Assembly (NCBI GenBank): GCA_963791625.1
Contig: CAWBTA010000006.1
Coordinates: forward strand, 1,426,001 to 1,490,000
Source of the DNA: JANMCE01 sp963791625
GTDB taxonomy: Bacteria; Actinomycetota; Acidimicrobiia; Acidimicrobiales; Ilumatobacteraceae
Direction: 5' to 3'
DNA: 64,000 bases
Position numbers and translations under genes: made by a program. Below are positions 18,125-31,250 of this stretch, in pieces. The number at the start of each line of letters is the position of its first letter. Within the stretch, counting starts at the first letter, position 1. Below the pieces are notes generated by a model, which was not told the origin of the DNA, did no database searches, and saw nothing but the letters and a program-made list of their open reading frames with translations.

Positions 18125-18269
18125 GTGGGTCTCCTCTCGGGTTTGGGGTATGCATGTTCAACCCGTCCTGTACGACAGGCTCCCCGTCAGGCATAGGCCG
18201 AACAGTCCCCAAGCTACTACTAAGTAACGAGGAAAAGTGACAAGTGGCCGTTCGCGTGGGGTGGCAGTG

Positions 18270-20246
18270 CTACCGCCAGGCGCGGGCGGAACCAAAGATG
18301 CCGGCGAATCCGGGGGTGGCGGCCACACCGTTCACGTTGGAGGCGACGACGCCCAGCGACGGTGCTCGGTACAGGGGAATGGTGGGCAGATCGTTCCAGA
18401 GACCCTCATCGAGCTTGTTCAAGGCCTCGGCGAAGTCCTGATCCGTCAGCGTGGAGGCCACCTGGGCCACCAGCGTCGGGATGGCGTTCGGCGCATAGCG
18501 ACCGATGTCGCCGGGGTTGCCACGCGTGTAGCGAGCCGTTCGATTGGCCAGGCTCAGGTCGCCGGATCCGCTCAGCAACGCCAGATCCCACGGGCCGCCG
18601 TCAACCACATCGCCGATAGTCGGGGTAGGAACGAGCGTGATACCGGCTGCGGCGCACTGGCTGGCGATTGCCTCGGCCACCGACTGCCCCAGGCTGCCGG
18701 CGGGGTCGTAGTACAGCGTGAGCGAGAGCGCCTTGCCGCTCTTGGTAACCGGGTCGGTCTTTCCCGTGCTGGTATAGCCGATCTTGGCGAGCAGGTCGCG
18801 GGCCACCTCGGCGCCGGCTGACTGACCAGCGCTGGTCGAGCGATAGCCCGGATCGTTCGGGCCGAGCATCCGGTTGTCAGCGATAGTGGCTTCCGGCAAT
18901 ACCGGCGCGATGCGGCTGGCCATAAGACTCGGGCGATCGACGCAAGCACTGATGGCCTTGCGCAGGGTGCGGTCCTGGAACTTTGGTTGACCGAAGTTGA
19001 AGACCAATTCAGTGACCGAGACGGGCGAACTACGAACGACGGTCACTCCCGAGCCAGCCTTGATTGCGTCGAGTTTGGACGCATCGGCCGGTAGTGCCGT
19101 GACGTGCACCGATCCGTTGCGCATGGCATCGAGTTGGGAACCGACCGGAACCGTCTTCACAAGAATGCCCGCGCTCGCCGCTGGCGGCTGGGCCCAGTAC
19201 TTGTCGTTGGGCTTTAGCACGAGACCTTCGGGTGAAACCGACGTCACTCGGAAGGCGCCGCCCGACACTGCCGTGGCCGGCAGCTCCTTTGCTACCGAGA
19301 ACCCGGTGTTCCAGGCATCGGCCAGTCGGATGGCGCCGGCGTCATCGATGTTGGTGAGGTCGGTGACCTTGGCCGCGGCCATGACAACGTGCGCGGGAAC
19401 CAACGACTGGAACAACCACTTCCAGTCCGGTTCGCTCGTATCAAACGTGACGGTGACCTGTTTGGCGGTGCCGTTGGTGCAACCAATGGCACTGACGTGC
19501 TGATAGCTCGCAACGGTTTCGGTGTGGAAGGCCGGTTCGGTCACGCCCGTCGGCAACTTCTGTAAGTACCTGGCGCTTCCGGCCAGGACAGCGAGGCGGA
19601 AGTCGTCACACCCAATGGCTTGCCCGTCGCTCCAGACTGCTTCTTCCTTGAGCTGGTACTGGACGAGCAGCGGCTCCTTGTTCAGCACCTTCGGAGCCTC
19701 GGCCATGAGATCCTGATCGAGGAGCGGCTCTCCTCTGGCTCCGGTGCGGAACGGGCTGGGTAGCACGAGTGACATCACAGCGGCGTTGTCCGTAGGGAGC
19801 TGACTCGACACGTGTGGGTTCATATCGGTGACGCCGTACGGCACGGCCACCACAATGGGGCTGTCGGGCGTGCGGTTGTTGGTCGGCACGCTGACGGGCG
19901 GGATAGTCGGCTCAGTGAATGGCGGCAGTGCGACCGTCGAGGGCGGCACCAAGGTGGTGCTCGATGTCGTGGTCGCCCCGGCGACGGTTGTACTTGTGGT
20001 CGTCGTGTTGAGACGACCGGGCAGAGGGGGCAACGTCGTGGTGCTGGCCGCCGTCGGGGGCGTCGTTTCCGGATTGGTCGGCACCGCGACTGCGCCGCCG
20101 GCAACGACAGCGCGCTCGCGAACGATGTTGGGCCACAGGAGGGAAACGGCCAACATGCCCACGCCTACAACAATGGACAGCCCGGCGATGAAGCCGAGCC
20201 GCCGTTCTTTGCGCGCGTAAGTGGTTGTTCGAGATTTCTTGGTCAT
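18270..20246 (-). CDS. Membrane-anchored SBP_bac_5 family solute-binding protein
   Basis: A 658-aa protein with a basic N-terminus and one hydrophobic helix (LGFIAGLSIVVGVGMLAVSLLW, about 18-39) but no lipobox Cys. A Thr/Pro-rich linker (about 55-120) follows, then a family-5 peptide-binding fold containing KPNDKYWAQPPAASAGILVK and LRKAISACVDRPSL. It is thus probably tethered by an uncleaved signal anchor instead of a lipid. It lies directly upstream of oppA and downstream of tpiA, and may be a second receptor for the same transporter. Overall divergence from oppA argues against a recent duplication. Confidence 0.85.
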   Translation of the reverse strand: MTKKSRTTTYARKERRLGFIAGLSIVVGVGMLAVSLLWPNIVRERAVVAGGAVAVPTNPETTPPTAASTTTLPPLPGRLNTTTTSTTVAGATTTSSTTLVPPSTVALPPFTEPTIPPVSVPTNNRTPDSPIVVAVPYGVTDMNPHVSSQLPTDNAAVMSLVLPSPFRTGARGEPLLDQDLMAEAPKVLNKEPLLVQYQLKEEAVWSDGQAIGCDDFRLAVLAGSARYLQKLPTGVTEPAFHTETVASYQHVSAIGCTNGTAKQVTVTFDTSEPDWKWLFQSLVPAHVVMAAAKVTDLTNIDDAGAIRLADAWNTGFSVAKELPATAVSGGAFRVTSVSPEGLVLKPNDKYWAQPPAASAGILVKTVPVGSQLDAMRNGSVHVTALPADASKLDAIKAGSGVTVVRSSPVSVTELVFNFGQPKFQDRTLRKAISACVDRPSLMASRIAPVLPEATIADNRMLGPNDPGYRSTSAGQSAGAEVARDLLAKIGYTSTGKTDPVTKSGKALSLTLYYDPAGSLGQSVAEAIASQCAAAGITLVPTPTIGDVVDGGPWDLALLSGSGDLSLANRTARYTRGNPGDIGRYAPNAIPTLVAQVASTLTDQDFAEALNKLDEGLWNDLPTIPLYRAPSLGVVASNVNGVAATPGFAGIFGSARAWR

Positions 20247-20310
20247 AAGAGGTCAGCGCCGCAGGGGTCCGTCCGCAGCGGACTCTTACCCTATGCGCGT
20301 CCTCAAGATT

Positions 20311-21093
20311 TCAGGATGCACGCAGACGATATTGCACAATCTGTGCAAAATCGTCGGGAAGCAGGCTGGCCCCGCCAACGAGTGCGCCGTCGATATCGGG
20401 CATCGCCATCAGCTCCTGCGCGTTGGCGCCCTTTACGCTGCCGCCGTACTGAATGCGCACGGCTTGCGCAGCTTCCTTGCCTACGGCCTCGGCGACCTTC
20501 TGACGAATCGCGGCGCAGACATCCTGAGCATCCTGTGAGGTGGCGGTGCGGCCGGTGCCGATAGCCCAGATCGGCTCGTAGGCGATGACCATTTCTTTCA
20601 CATGCTCGGCCGTGCGGCCTTCGAGCACACTCATCAGTTGCCCGAGCACTTTGTCGTTGGTCTGACCGGCCTCACGCTCTTCCAGGGTCTCCCCCACGCA
20701 CACGATGGGCTTCATGCCAAGGTTCTGGATGGCGGTGATTTTCTTGGCCACCATCTCGTCGGTCTCACCGAAAATCTCGCGCCGCTCGCTGTGGCCGACG
20801 ATGACATATTGCACGTTCAGTTTGGCCAGGAAATGCGGGCTGATTTCGCCGGTGTAGGCACCCTTTTCCTCCCAGTGACAGTGCTGTGCGCCAAGCGCCA
20901 TGGGGATGTCGTCGGACTCGATGACCGTCTGCACCGAGCGGAGATCGGTGAAGGGCGGATGCACGCTGACCTCGACGGTGAGGTAGTCCTCCTTGGTGAG
21001 GAGGTAGCTCAACTTCTGCACCGTTTGAATGGCCTCGAAGTGGTTGTGGTGCATCTTCCAGTTGCCGCTGATGAGCGGCATGCGATCGGCCAT
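20311..21093 (-). CDS. tpiA: Triosephosphate isomerase
   Basis: A 260-aa TIM-barrel enzyme interconverting dihydroxyacetone phosphate and glyceraldehyde 3-phosphate. Motifs are SGNWKMH (substrate Lys), VIVGHSERRE (catalytic His), YEPIWAIGTG (catalytic Glu) and IQYGGSVKG (phosphate loop). AAGGAA precedes the ATG at 21093 by about 7 bases; the open frame to 21162 would overlap pgk and is rejected. It is the third gene of the gap-pgk-tpiA operon. Confidence 0.96.
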   Translation of the reverse strand: MADRMPLISGNWKMHHNHFEAIQTVQKLSYLLTKEDYLTVEVSVHPPFTDLRSVQTVIESDDIPMALGAQHCHWEEKGAYTGEISPHFLAKLNVQYVIVGHSERREIFGETDEMVAKKITAIQNLGMKPIVCVGETLEEREAGQTNDKVLGQLMSVLEGRTAEHVKEMVIAYEPIWAIGTGRTATSQDAQDVCAAIRQKVAEAVGKEAAQAVRIQYGGSVKGANAQELMAMPDIDGALVGGASLLPDDFAQIVQYRLRAS

Positions 21094-21103
21094 GACGTGT
21101 TCC

Positions 21104-22204
21104 TTACTTGGCGTTCGGGGCGTTGCGGAGGGCGGCGAGGCCGGGCAGGTCGCCGAGCTCAAGGAGTTCTAACGATGCGCCGCCGCCCGTGGAGACGTGC
21201 GAGACGTCATCGGCGAAACCGAACTGCGCGAGCGCTGCGGCCGAGTCACCGCCACCCACGACGGTGAAGGCCTTTGTGTCGGCCATGGCGTGTGCGATGG
21301 TGCGGGTGCCGTTGGCGAAACGGTCGTCTTCAAACATGCCGAGCGGGCCGTTCCAGAACACCGTACGGGCGTCCATGATGACGTCCGCGAACGCGGCGGC
21401 GGTGCCGGGCCCGATGTCGAAACCCTTGGCTCCGGCGGGAAGACGGGTGCCCCAGGTTTGGACCTGACCATCCTTGTCGACACCGATGATGTCTTCGGGC
21501 AGGTGAATGGTCTTGCCACTGGCAAGCAAGCGCTTGCAGGTGTCGACCTGATCGGGTTCGAACAGCGAATCACCGATCGGGTTACCGAGCGCGGCCAGGA
21601 ACGTGAAGCACATGGCCCCGCCGATGGCGAGCGCGTCCACCACGTTCAACAGCGCCTCGACGACACCAAGTTTGTCGCTGATCTTCGACCCACCGAGCAC
21701 CGCCACGAAAGGGTGCTTCGGATCATTGCGCAGGCCAAGGGTGACGTCGACTTCCTTCTGCAGCAGACGACCCATGGCCGAAGGCAGCGTCTGCGGCGGA
21801 CCGACGATGGAGGCATGCGCCCGGTGTGCTGCACCGAACGCGTCGTCAACGTAAGCGTCCATACCTTCCACCAGCGACGCAACGAAAGCCGGGTCGTTAC
21901 CCTCTTCACCCGGATTGAACCGCAGGTTTTCCAGCAGTTCGACGCCGGGCGCCAGTTCAGCCAGACGGGCCCGTACCGCGTCCATTGAGTACTTCGGTTC
22001 TGGCGCGCCCTTCGGACGACCGAGGTGACTTGCACACACCACGGTGGCGCCGTGCTGCTGCAACCACGTGATGGTTGGCAGCGCGGCGCGGATGCGGAAA
22101 TCATCGGTGATGACACCCTTATCCATCGGCACGTTGAAGTCGGTGCGCACCAGGACCCGCTTCCCATCGAGGGGAAGCAGGTCCTCCAAGACCGGCAGGC
22201 TCAT
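21104..22204 (-). CDS. pgk: Phosphoglycerate kinase
   Basis: A 366-aa kinase transferring phosphate from 1,3-bisphosphoglycerate to ADP. It has RVLVRTDFNVPMD at the N-terminus, SHLGRPKG, LENLRFNPGEE, VLGGSKISDK (nucleotide hinge), VFWNGPLGMFE and TVVGGGDSAAAL. It is somewhat shorter than the usual 390-400 aa, through compact loops rather than truncation. It starts 2 bases after the gap stop and ends 10 bases before tpiA. Confidence 0.96.
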   Translation of the reverse strand: MSLPVLEDLLPLDGKRVLVRTDFNVPMDKGVITDDFRIRAALPTITWLQQHGATVVCASHLGRPKGAPEPKYSMDAVRARLAELAPGVELLENLRFNPGEEGNDPAFVASLVEGMDAYVDDAFGAAHRAHASIVGPPQTLPSAMGRLLQKEVDVTLGLRNDPKHPFVAVLGGSKISDKLGVVEALLNVVDALAIGGAMCFTFLAALGNPIGDSLFEPDQVDTCKRLLASGKTIHLPEDIIGVDKDGQVQTWGTRLPAGAKGFDIGPGTAAAFADVIMDARTVFWNGPLGMFEDDRFANGTRTIAHAMADTKAFTVVGGGDSAAALAQFGFADDVSHVSTGGGASLELLELGDLPGLAALRNAPNAK

Positions 22205-22206
22205 GC

Positions 22207-23244
<1,038 letters not shown>

Positions 23245-23332
23245 GAGTGATCCTTCTGGGGGTTAGCGAACCCGCAGAGACTAGCGAAAAGGGTGGCGCG
23301 TCATGAAGGTCTTTGGTCCCCGGCGACGAGGG

Positions 23333-24202
23333 TCACACGGCAGCGTGACGTGCGATGTCGCGATGCTGCACGCGGACTTGGGTTCCGTGAGCCCTCAACC
23401 GACGACCAAGCTCCTCGGACAATGCCACGGATCGGTGACGACCGCCGGTGCACCCGATGGCGATCGTGAGGTAGCTCTTGCCCTCTTCCACGTATGCCGG
23501 CAGCAGGAGTTCAAAGAGGCCGTCGAGGTGGGCGAGGAACTTCTCCGACAGCTCGTTGCCGAGCACGTAGTCCCGCACGTCAGGGTCAAGACCGCTCTGA
23601 TCACGGAGGGTGTCTACCCAGAACGGGTTCGGCAGAAAACGCACATCGAAGAGCAGATCGACATCAACGGGCACGCCGTGTTTGAACCCGAACGACACGA
23701 CCGAGGTCTGCATGCCGACGTTGTCGATCTCGTCGCTGAACAGCTCAGTGACCTGAGCCTTCAACTGATAGATCGTCTTGCCCGTCGTGTCGATCACAAG
23801 GTCGGCAGCGGCGCGCAGTGGTTCGAAGAGCGCCCGATCCTGCTGCACTGCATCGAGCACGCTGCCGTCGGCGGTTGCGAGCGGATGCTTGCGTTTGGTG
23901 GCGCCGTAGCGCTTCACCAACTCTGCGTCGCTCGCTTCAAGGAATACGATGCGCACCCGGTCGCCAGTGGCCCGCAGCCGCTGCACGACCTCTACCATCT
24001 CTGACTGCTGGCCGGTCACTCGACCGACGACAAGCGCGAGATGTTGGATGCTTGACCCTGGTTGGGCGGCCAGTTCGGTGACTTTCTCGATCAGTGACGT
24101 GGGCAGATTGTCGACCACAAACCAGCCGAGATCTTCCATGTCATCGGCCACCTGAGAACGCCCGGCGCCTGACAATCCGGTGATGACGACGATGTCGGTC
24201 AT
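23333..24202 (-). CDS. rapZ: RNase adapter protein RapZ (YvcJ family P-loop protein)
   Basis: A 289-aa protein with P-loop VITGLSGAGRS (Arg where most P-loops have Lys, as seen in actinobacterial members), VVDNLP, and the C-terminal family signature IGCTGGRHRSVALSEEL. Proteobacterial RapZ tunes amino-sugar synthesis through RNase E and small RNAs; the actinobacterial role is less clear. The ATG at 24202 matches the conserved start DIVVITG. The usual order is rapZ-yvcK-whiA-gap, but here gap follows directly. Confidence 0.9.
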   Translation of the reverse strand: MTDIVVITGLSGAGRSQVADDMEDLGWFVVDNLPTSLIEKVTELAAQPGSSIQHLALVVGRVTGQQSEMVEVVQRLRATGDRVRIVFLEASDAELVKRYGATKRKHPLATADGSVLDAVQQDRALFEPLRAAADLVIDTTGKTIYQLKAQVTELFSDEIDNVGMQTSVVSFGFKHGVPVDVDLLFDVRFLPNPFWVDTLRDQSGLDPDVRDYVLGNELSEKFLAHLDGLFELLLPAYVEEGKSYLTIAIGCTGGRHRSVALSEELGRRLRAHGTQVRVQHRDIARHAAV

Positions 24203-24212
24203 GGTGCCGAGG

Positions 24213-24953
24213 CTATGCCGGTATACCGGTCTTGCGCGTGTCGAGAAACAGCAGCCGAGGGATCGTCGCCGCTTCGACATACTCGGTGGCGCGGGCCAGA
24301 AAGCCCGGCGGTGGCGTGGGCTCGTGCATACGGCGGACGATCAGTCCGTTGTCGGCCAACGCGTTGATGTAGCGGCCGAGTGGCCGGTGGATGAACGGAA
24401 TGAAAATGTCCTTCTCCACTTCCTGGTCGGACTCGTCCTCCACCAGGTAGGCGCCGATGCGCCAGTACTGCTCGGGTGGGTCGAGAATCTGGTCGTCGAT
24501 CCAGCCGCTATTCGGGGTCTGCAGCAAGGGATGGTTGAGGAAGAACAGGAACTTACCCCCCGGCTTCAGCACCCGGCTGACTTCGGCAATGGCGTCATCA
24601 ACATCACGGATGTGCTCGAACACGAGGCAGGCCACGACCGCATCAAACGCCTCGTCACGGAACGGCAGTTTGCCCGCGCCGGACTGCACGAACTTGGCGC
24701 CACCATCACGCTCGTGGGCCACCTTGATCTGATTCCACGTGGGATCGATGCCGATGACATTGGTGGCGCCGCCCTTGACGGCGAGACGCGAGATCTGACC
24801 GTCACCGCATCCGACATCGAGCACTGTCTTGGCACCCTTTAGTGCCTCGGCTGCCAGCGGAAGGATCTGCTCCTCGTACTCCTCATCGGCGCCATCGGTG
24901 AATCCTTCAATCCACCAGTCGGCGTTCTTTTCCCACAGATCGTCTTCGCTCAC
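24213..24953 (-). CDS. Class I SAM-dependent methyltransferase
   Basis: A 246-aa methyltransferase with SAM-binding motif I TVLDVGCGDGQ, acidic motif II VIGIDP, and KLPFRDEAFDAVVACLVFEHI (motif IV region). The substrate is not evident. The GTG start overlaps the uvrC stop (GTGA), and rapZ follows 10 bases later, so the three genes form one operon. This methyltransferase is an extra member of the otherwise conserved uvrC-rapZ pair. Confidence 0.85.
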   Translation of the reverse strand: MSEDDLWEKNADWWIEGFTDGADEEYEEQILPLAAEALKGAKTVLDVGCGDGQISRLAVKGGATNVIGIDPTWNQIKVAHERDGGAKFVQSGAGKLPFRDEAFDAVVACLVFEHIRDVDDAIAEVSRVLKPGGKFLFFLNHPLLQTPNSGWIDDQILDPPEQYWRIGAYLVEDESDQEVEKDIFIPFIHRPLGRYINALADNGLIVRRMHEPTPPPGFLARATEYVEAATIPRLLFLDTRKTGIPA

Positions 24954-26815
24954 TTGTGAATCTTCGCGTAGATGGCCTCAGCCACCGCATCCGGTAACCA
25001 GCTCAGGTCCTTCAACGATTCGAGCGATGCCTTCTTCACCGCGTTGACGCCCCCCATCTCCTTGGTCAGACGTTTCTTGCGGGTCTCCCCCAAGCCCGGG
25101 ATGTCGTCGAGCACGCTGACGGTCATCCGCTTGTCTCGCAACTCGCGGTGGAAGGTGTTGGCGAAACGGTGCGCTTCGTCGCGAATGCGTTGCAGCATGA
25201 ACAGCGCTTCGGACTGGCGGGGCACGATCATCGGCTCAGAGTGTCCGGGGATGTAGACCTCCTCGAACCGCTTGGCCAAAGAAGCGATGGGGATTTCATC
25301 TTCCAGGCCGAGCGCCTTCACCACTCGCTCGGCCACGGCGAGTTGTCCCTTGCCACCGTCAACCAACAGCAGCTGGGGCGGGTAGGCGAACTTGCCCTTT
25401 CGGTCGTTGCGATCGGGCGCAGGTTGATCGCGCTCGTCCAGGTAGGCCTGCAGACGGCGAGTGAGCACTTCTTCCATCGCGGCGTAGTCGTCGTTGCCTT
25501 CGACGGTCTTGATCTTGAAGCGTCGGTACTCGCTTTTACGAGGCAGACCGTCTTCAACAACCACCATGGAGCCGACGTAGTCAGTGCCCTGAAGGTGGGC
25601 CATGTCGTAGCACTCGATACGCAGCGGCGCCTCGGGCAGATGCAACGCATCCTGCAGCTCATTGAGGGCTCGAGCCCGGCTGTTGTGGTCTGCGGCGCGG
25701 CGCAGCCGATGGCGAGTGAATTCTTCCTTCGCATTGCGGGTGACGGTCTCATGCAACTCGCGCTTGCCACCCCGCTGTGCCATGCGGATCTGCACCTTGC
25801 TGCCGCGGGCGGCTGTGAGCCATTCCTCGTACACGTTCGACGCCTCGGGTTCAGCGGGAACGATCACCAGCTTCGGTACACCGAGCGGCGGCGCGTCACC
25901 ATAGAGCTCTTCGAGAATGCGGGCGACGAGGCCGTCGACGGGCAGGTCTTCCACCTTGTCGATGATGAAACCCTTGCGCCCGACGACGCGCCCTTTGCGC
26001 ACATAGAACACCTGCACAGCAGCTTCCAGATCATCATCGGCGAGGCCAATAAGGTCAATGTCCTCGCTGCGATCACCCACCATCTGCTGCTTCTCGATAG
26101 CCTTTTGCACCGCAGCTAAACGATCACGCAAACGAGCCGCGAGTTCGAACTCCAACTCCCCCGCCGCGTCGGTCATGCTCTTCTTCAGCCGATTGACGAC
26201 CTCGTCGGTGTCACCATCGAGAAACTCACAGAGGTCACGAACCAGCGCCTCATACGCCTCCGGGGTGATCTCTCCAACGCAAGGGCCAGAACACTTCTCT
26301 ATGTGGAACAGCAGGCACGGACGGCCCAGCTTTTCGTGGGTCGTGAACTTTGACGGCGAACACGTACGGATGGGAAACGTGCGCAACAACAGGTCGAGCG
26401 TGTCTCGAATCGCGTAAGCGTGCGCATAGGGGCCGAAGTACTTCACGCCCTTTCGCTTGGTGCCACGCATCACCATGGCACACGGCCACACTTCATCGAG
26501 CGTGACAGCCATGAACGGGTAGCTCTTGTCGTCCATCAGGCGGATGTTGAAACGGGGCCGGTGCTGCTTGATGAGGTTGTACTCCAACATCAGCGCTTCG
26601 ACTTCGTTACGGACCTCGATCCACTCGACCGTTGCTGCGGTCTGCACCATCTGCGCGGTACGCGGATGCATGTTGCGGGGGTCCTGGAAATAGTTGCTCA
26701 ACCGTTGCTTCAAGCTCGATGCTTTACCCACGTAGATCACGCGGCCGTCGGCCGACTTGAACTGGTAGCTACCCGGGCCTTCGGGGATTGTTCCGGCCGG
26801 GGGGCGTTGCACCAT
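24950..26815 (-). CDS. uvrC: Excinuclease ABC subunit C
   Basis: A 621-aa nucleotide-excision-repair nuclease. The N-terminal GIY-YIG domain (PGSYQF...VIYVGKA) makes the 3' incision. A Cys-containing region CLLFHIEKCSGPC, a UVR motif near 200-235, the RNase H-like 5' nuclease (CYDMAHLQGTDYVGSMVV, LLVDGGKGQL) and C-terminal helix-hairpin-helix (LDDIPGLGETRKKRL) follow. It acts with UvrA and UvrB, both also in this window. No SOS box is visible upstream of it. Confidence 0.96.
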   Translation of the reverse strand: MVQRPPAGTIPEGPGSYQFKSADGRVIYVGKASSLKQRLSNYFQDPRNMHPRTAQMVQTAATVEWIEVRNEVEALMLEYNLIKQHRPRFNIRLMDDKSYPFMAVTLDEVWPCAMVMRGTKRKGVKYFGPYAHAYAIRDTLDLLLRTFPIRTCSPSKFTTHEKLGRPCLLFHIEKCSGPCVGEITPEAYEALVRDLCEFLDGDTDEVVNRLKKSMTDAAGELEFELAARLRDRLAAVQKAIEKQQMVGDRSEDIDLIGLADDDLEAAVQVFYVRKGRVVGRKGFIIDKVEDLPVDGLVARILEELYGDAPPLGVPKLVIVPAEPEASNVYEEWLTAARGSKVQIRMAQRGGKRELHETVTRNAKEEFTRHRLRRAADHNSRARALNELQDALHLPEAPLRIECYDMAHLQGTDYVGSMVVVEDGLPRKSEYRRFKIKTVEGNDDYAAMEEVLTRRLQAYLDERDQPAPDRNDRKGKFAYPPQLLLVDGGKGQLAVAERVVKALGLEDEIPIASLAKRFEEVYIPGHSEPMIVPRQSEALFMLQRIRDEAHRFANTFHRELRDKRMTVSVLDDIPGLGETRKKRLTKEMGGVNAVKKASLESLKDLSWLPDAVAEAIYAKIHK

Positions 26816-26873
26816 GACGCTACGTTACGCTGCCGTCGTCCCGATTCTCAGTTCGTACAAGGAGCATGCATCC

Positions 26874-27371
26874 ATGGCCCAAGTCACTCTCGGTGGAAAC
26901 CCCGTCCATACCTCTGGCGAGCTGCCAAAGGTCGGTTCCTCCGCCCCCGAGTTCTCGCTCGCCAAGGCCGACCTGTCCAACCTCGACAGTGCCGATCTCG
27001 CCGGCAAGCGCGTCATCCTCAACATCTTCCCGTCCATCGACACACCCACCTGCGCCACATCGACCCGTGAGTTCAACAAGCGCGCCGGCGCCCTGAACAA
27101 CACCGCCGTCGTGTGCGTGGCCGCCGATCTACCCTTCGCCATGGGTCGCTTCTGCGGCGCCGAAGGTATCGAAAACGTGTCCACCGGGTCCGTGTTCCGC
27201 AGCTCGTTCGGCAAGGACTACGGGGTCACCATCGTTGACGGCCCACTGCGCGGCGTGCTCGCCCGCGCGGTCGTGGTGCTTGATGCCGATCACAAGGTTG
27301 CCTACACCGAGCTCGTCAGCGAAATCGCCCACGAACCGAACTACGACGCAGCTATCGCCGCTCTGAAGTGA
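26874..27371 (+). CDS. tpx: Thiol peroxidase (Tpx)
   Basis: A 165-aa atypical 2-Cys peroxiredoxin that reduces hydrogen and lipid peroxides using thioredoxin. The peroxidatic Cys60 lies in SIDTPTCATSTREFN and the resolving Cys94 in LPFAMGRFCGAEG, with the spacing of E. coli Tpx. AAGGAG lies 10 bases before the ATG. The gene overlaps the next by GTGA. Confidence 0.95.
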   Translation: MAQVTLGGNPVHTSGELPKVGSSAPEFSLAKADLSNLDSADLAGKRVILNIFPSIDTPTCATSTREFNKRAGALNNTAVVCVAADLPFAMGRFCGAEGIENVSTGSVFRSSFGKDYGVTIVDGPLRGVLARAVVVLDADHKVAYTELVSEIAHEPNYDAAIAALK

Positions 27372-28045
27372 TCCGGCTGGACCGTCTGCTGGCCAACCTC
27401 GGCTACGCCAGTCGCACGGAAGCCACCCACCTAATTCGCGACGGACGGGTCTCGGTTGACGGCAACGTCGCCCGAGACCCGTCGTCGCGTGTCGAGCCTG
27501 GCAGCGTGACGTTGGATCACGAGCCGCTCGATCACCCAGACGGCCTCTTTATTGCGCTGCACAAACCTGCTGGCTACGTCTGCTCCCACGACGACCGCGA
27601 CGGCCCGACCGTGTTCACCCTGCTCCCCCGCCAGTGGCTCGACCGCACACCACGACCAGAGGCCGTCGGCCGTCTCGACAAGGACACCACCGGGCTCCTG
27701 CTCATCACCGACGACCACGCACTGCTGCATCGGCTGACCTCGCCCAAGCATCATGTGGAGAAGGTTTACGAGGTCACCCTCGACCGACCCGCCGACCCGT
27801 CACTGATCGACGTGTTCGCCGCCGGCGCCCTGATGCTTCGCAGCGAAACCGAGCCGTGTGCTCCCGCGCTGCTGCGCATTCTCGAAGACTGCCGAGCGGA
27901 GCTGACCATCACCGAAGGCCGTTACCACCAGGTGAAGCGCATGTTCGCCGCCTGTGGCTACAAGGTCCAAACTCTTCACCGAACCCGGGTTGGACAGTGG
28001 TCACTGGCCGACCTAGAAGCCGGCGCTTGGCACGACATCTCTTAG
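27368..28045 (+). CDS. rsuA: 16S rRNA pseudouridine synthase, RsuA type
   Basis: A 225-aa protein with an N-terminal S4 RNA-binding domain (RLDRLLANLGYASRTEA) and the catalytic domain with GRLDKDTTGLLLITDD (Asp nucleophile). LHKPAGYVCSHDDRDGPTVF resembles RsuA, which modifies U516 of 16S rRNA. RluB/RluE activity is the alternative. Translation is coupled to tpx by the overlapping GTG start. Confidence 0.85.
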   Translation: MIRLDRLLANLGYASRTEATHLIRDGRVSVDGNVARDPSSRVEPGSVTLDHEPLDHPDGLFIALHKPAGYVCSHDDRDGPTVFTLLPRQWLDRTPRPEAVGRLDKDTTGLLLITDDHALLHRLTSPKHHVEKVYEVTLDRPADPSLIDVFAAGALMLRSETEPCAPALLRILEDCRAELTITEGRYHQVKRMFAACGYKVQTLHRTRVGQWSLADLEAGAWHDIS

Positions 28046-28294
28046 CAGAGTGCGGAAACGGGCGTGGGAGGTTAACTGAGTCGCCACTTTCTGCCTCGTG
28101 TGAGAAGTGGCGGCTGGCACTGCACCGCCGCCGGTACGGGTACTTCGCGCTGAGTGCGTCAGCCTTACCGGTGCGCTGTAATGCACCACATCGAACGGTG
28201 TCATGGTGCACTCGGATGCAGCGATAAGGCTGATGGACTCAAACCAATTTCTTCTTGCAGTACTGCTCAGTCGACACACGAAAGGCCGAAGTGC
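28046..28294. other. Intergenic region between converging rsuA and uvrA, with one hairpin
   Basis: A 249-base gap with no convincing gene. It holds an inverted repeat, CGCCACTT / AAGTGGCG, at 28082-28112 with a 15-base loop and no adjacent T-run, so it is a weak terminator candidate. Small open frames here lack ribosome sites or family resemblance. Confidence 0.5.
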
Positions 28295-31138
<2,844 letters not shown>

Positions 31139-31216
31139 CGGCGTGGAGGCTACCGATCACATCAAACAACTGCCGAACTGCGAACCAGGCGAACATGGTC
31201 ACAGCATAGCGAAAGC

Positions 31217-31232
31217 AAGAACACCTGTTCGA
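31217..31232. promoter_or_regulatory. Putative LexA (SOS) box upstream of uvrA
   Basis: The sequence contains the perfect palindrome core GAAC-ACCT-GTTC followed by GA. This matches the actinobacterial LexA half-sites CGAAC/GTTCG except at the first flank base. It lies between the aminotransferase gene and uvrA, in the only gap available for a uvrA promoter. Confidence 0.7.
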
Positions 31233-31250
31233 TAGTGTGGTCCGGGTGCT

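Noticed and set aside
28082..28112. Hairpin between rsuA and uvrA as a firm terminator
   Set aside because: The stem is only 8 bp with a 15-base loop and no T-run, so it is noted only inside the intergenic entry.
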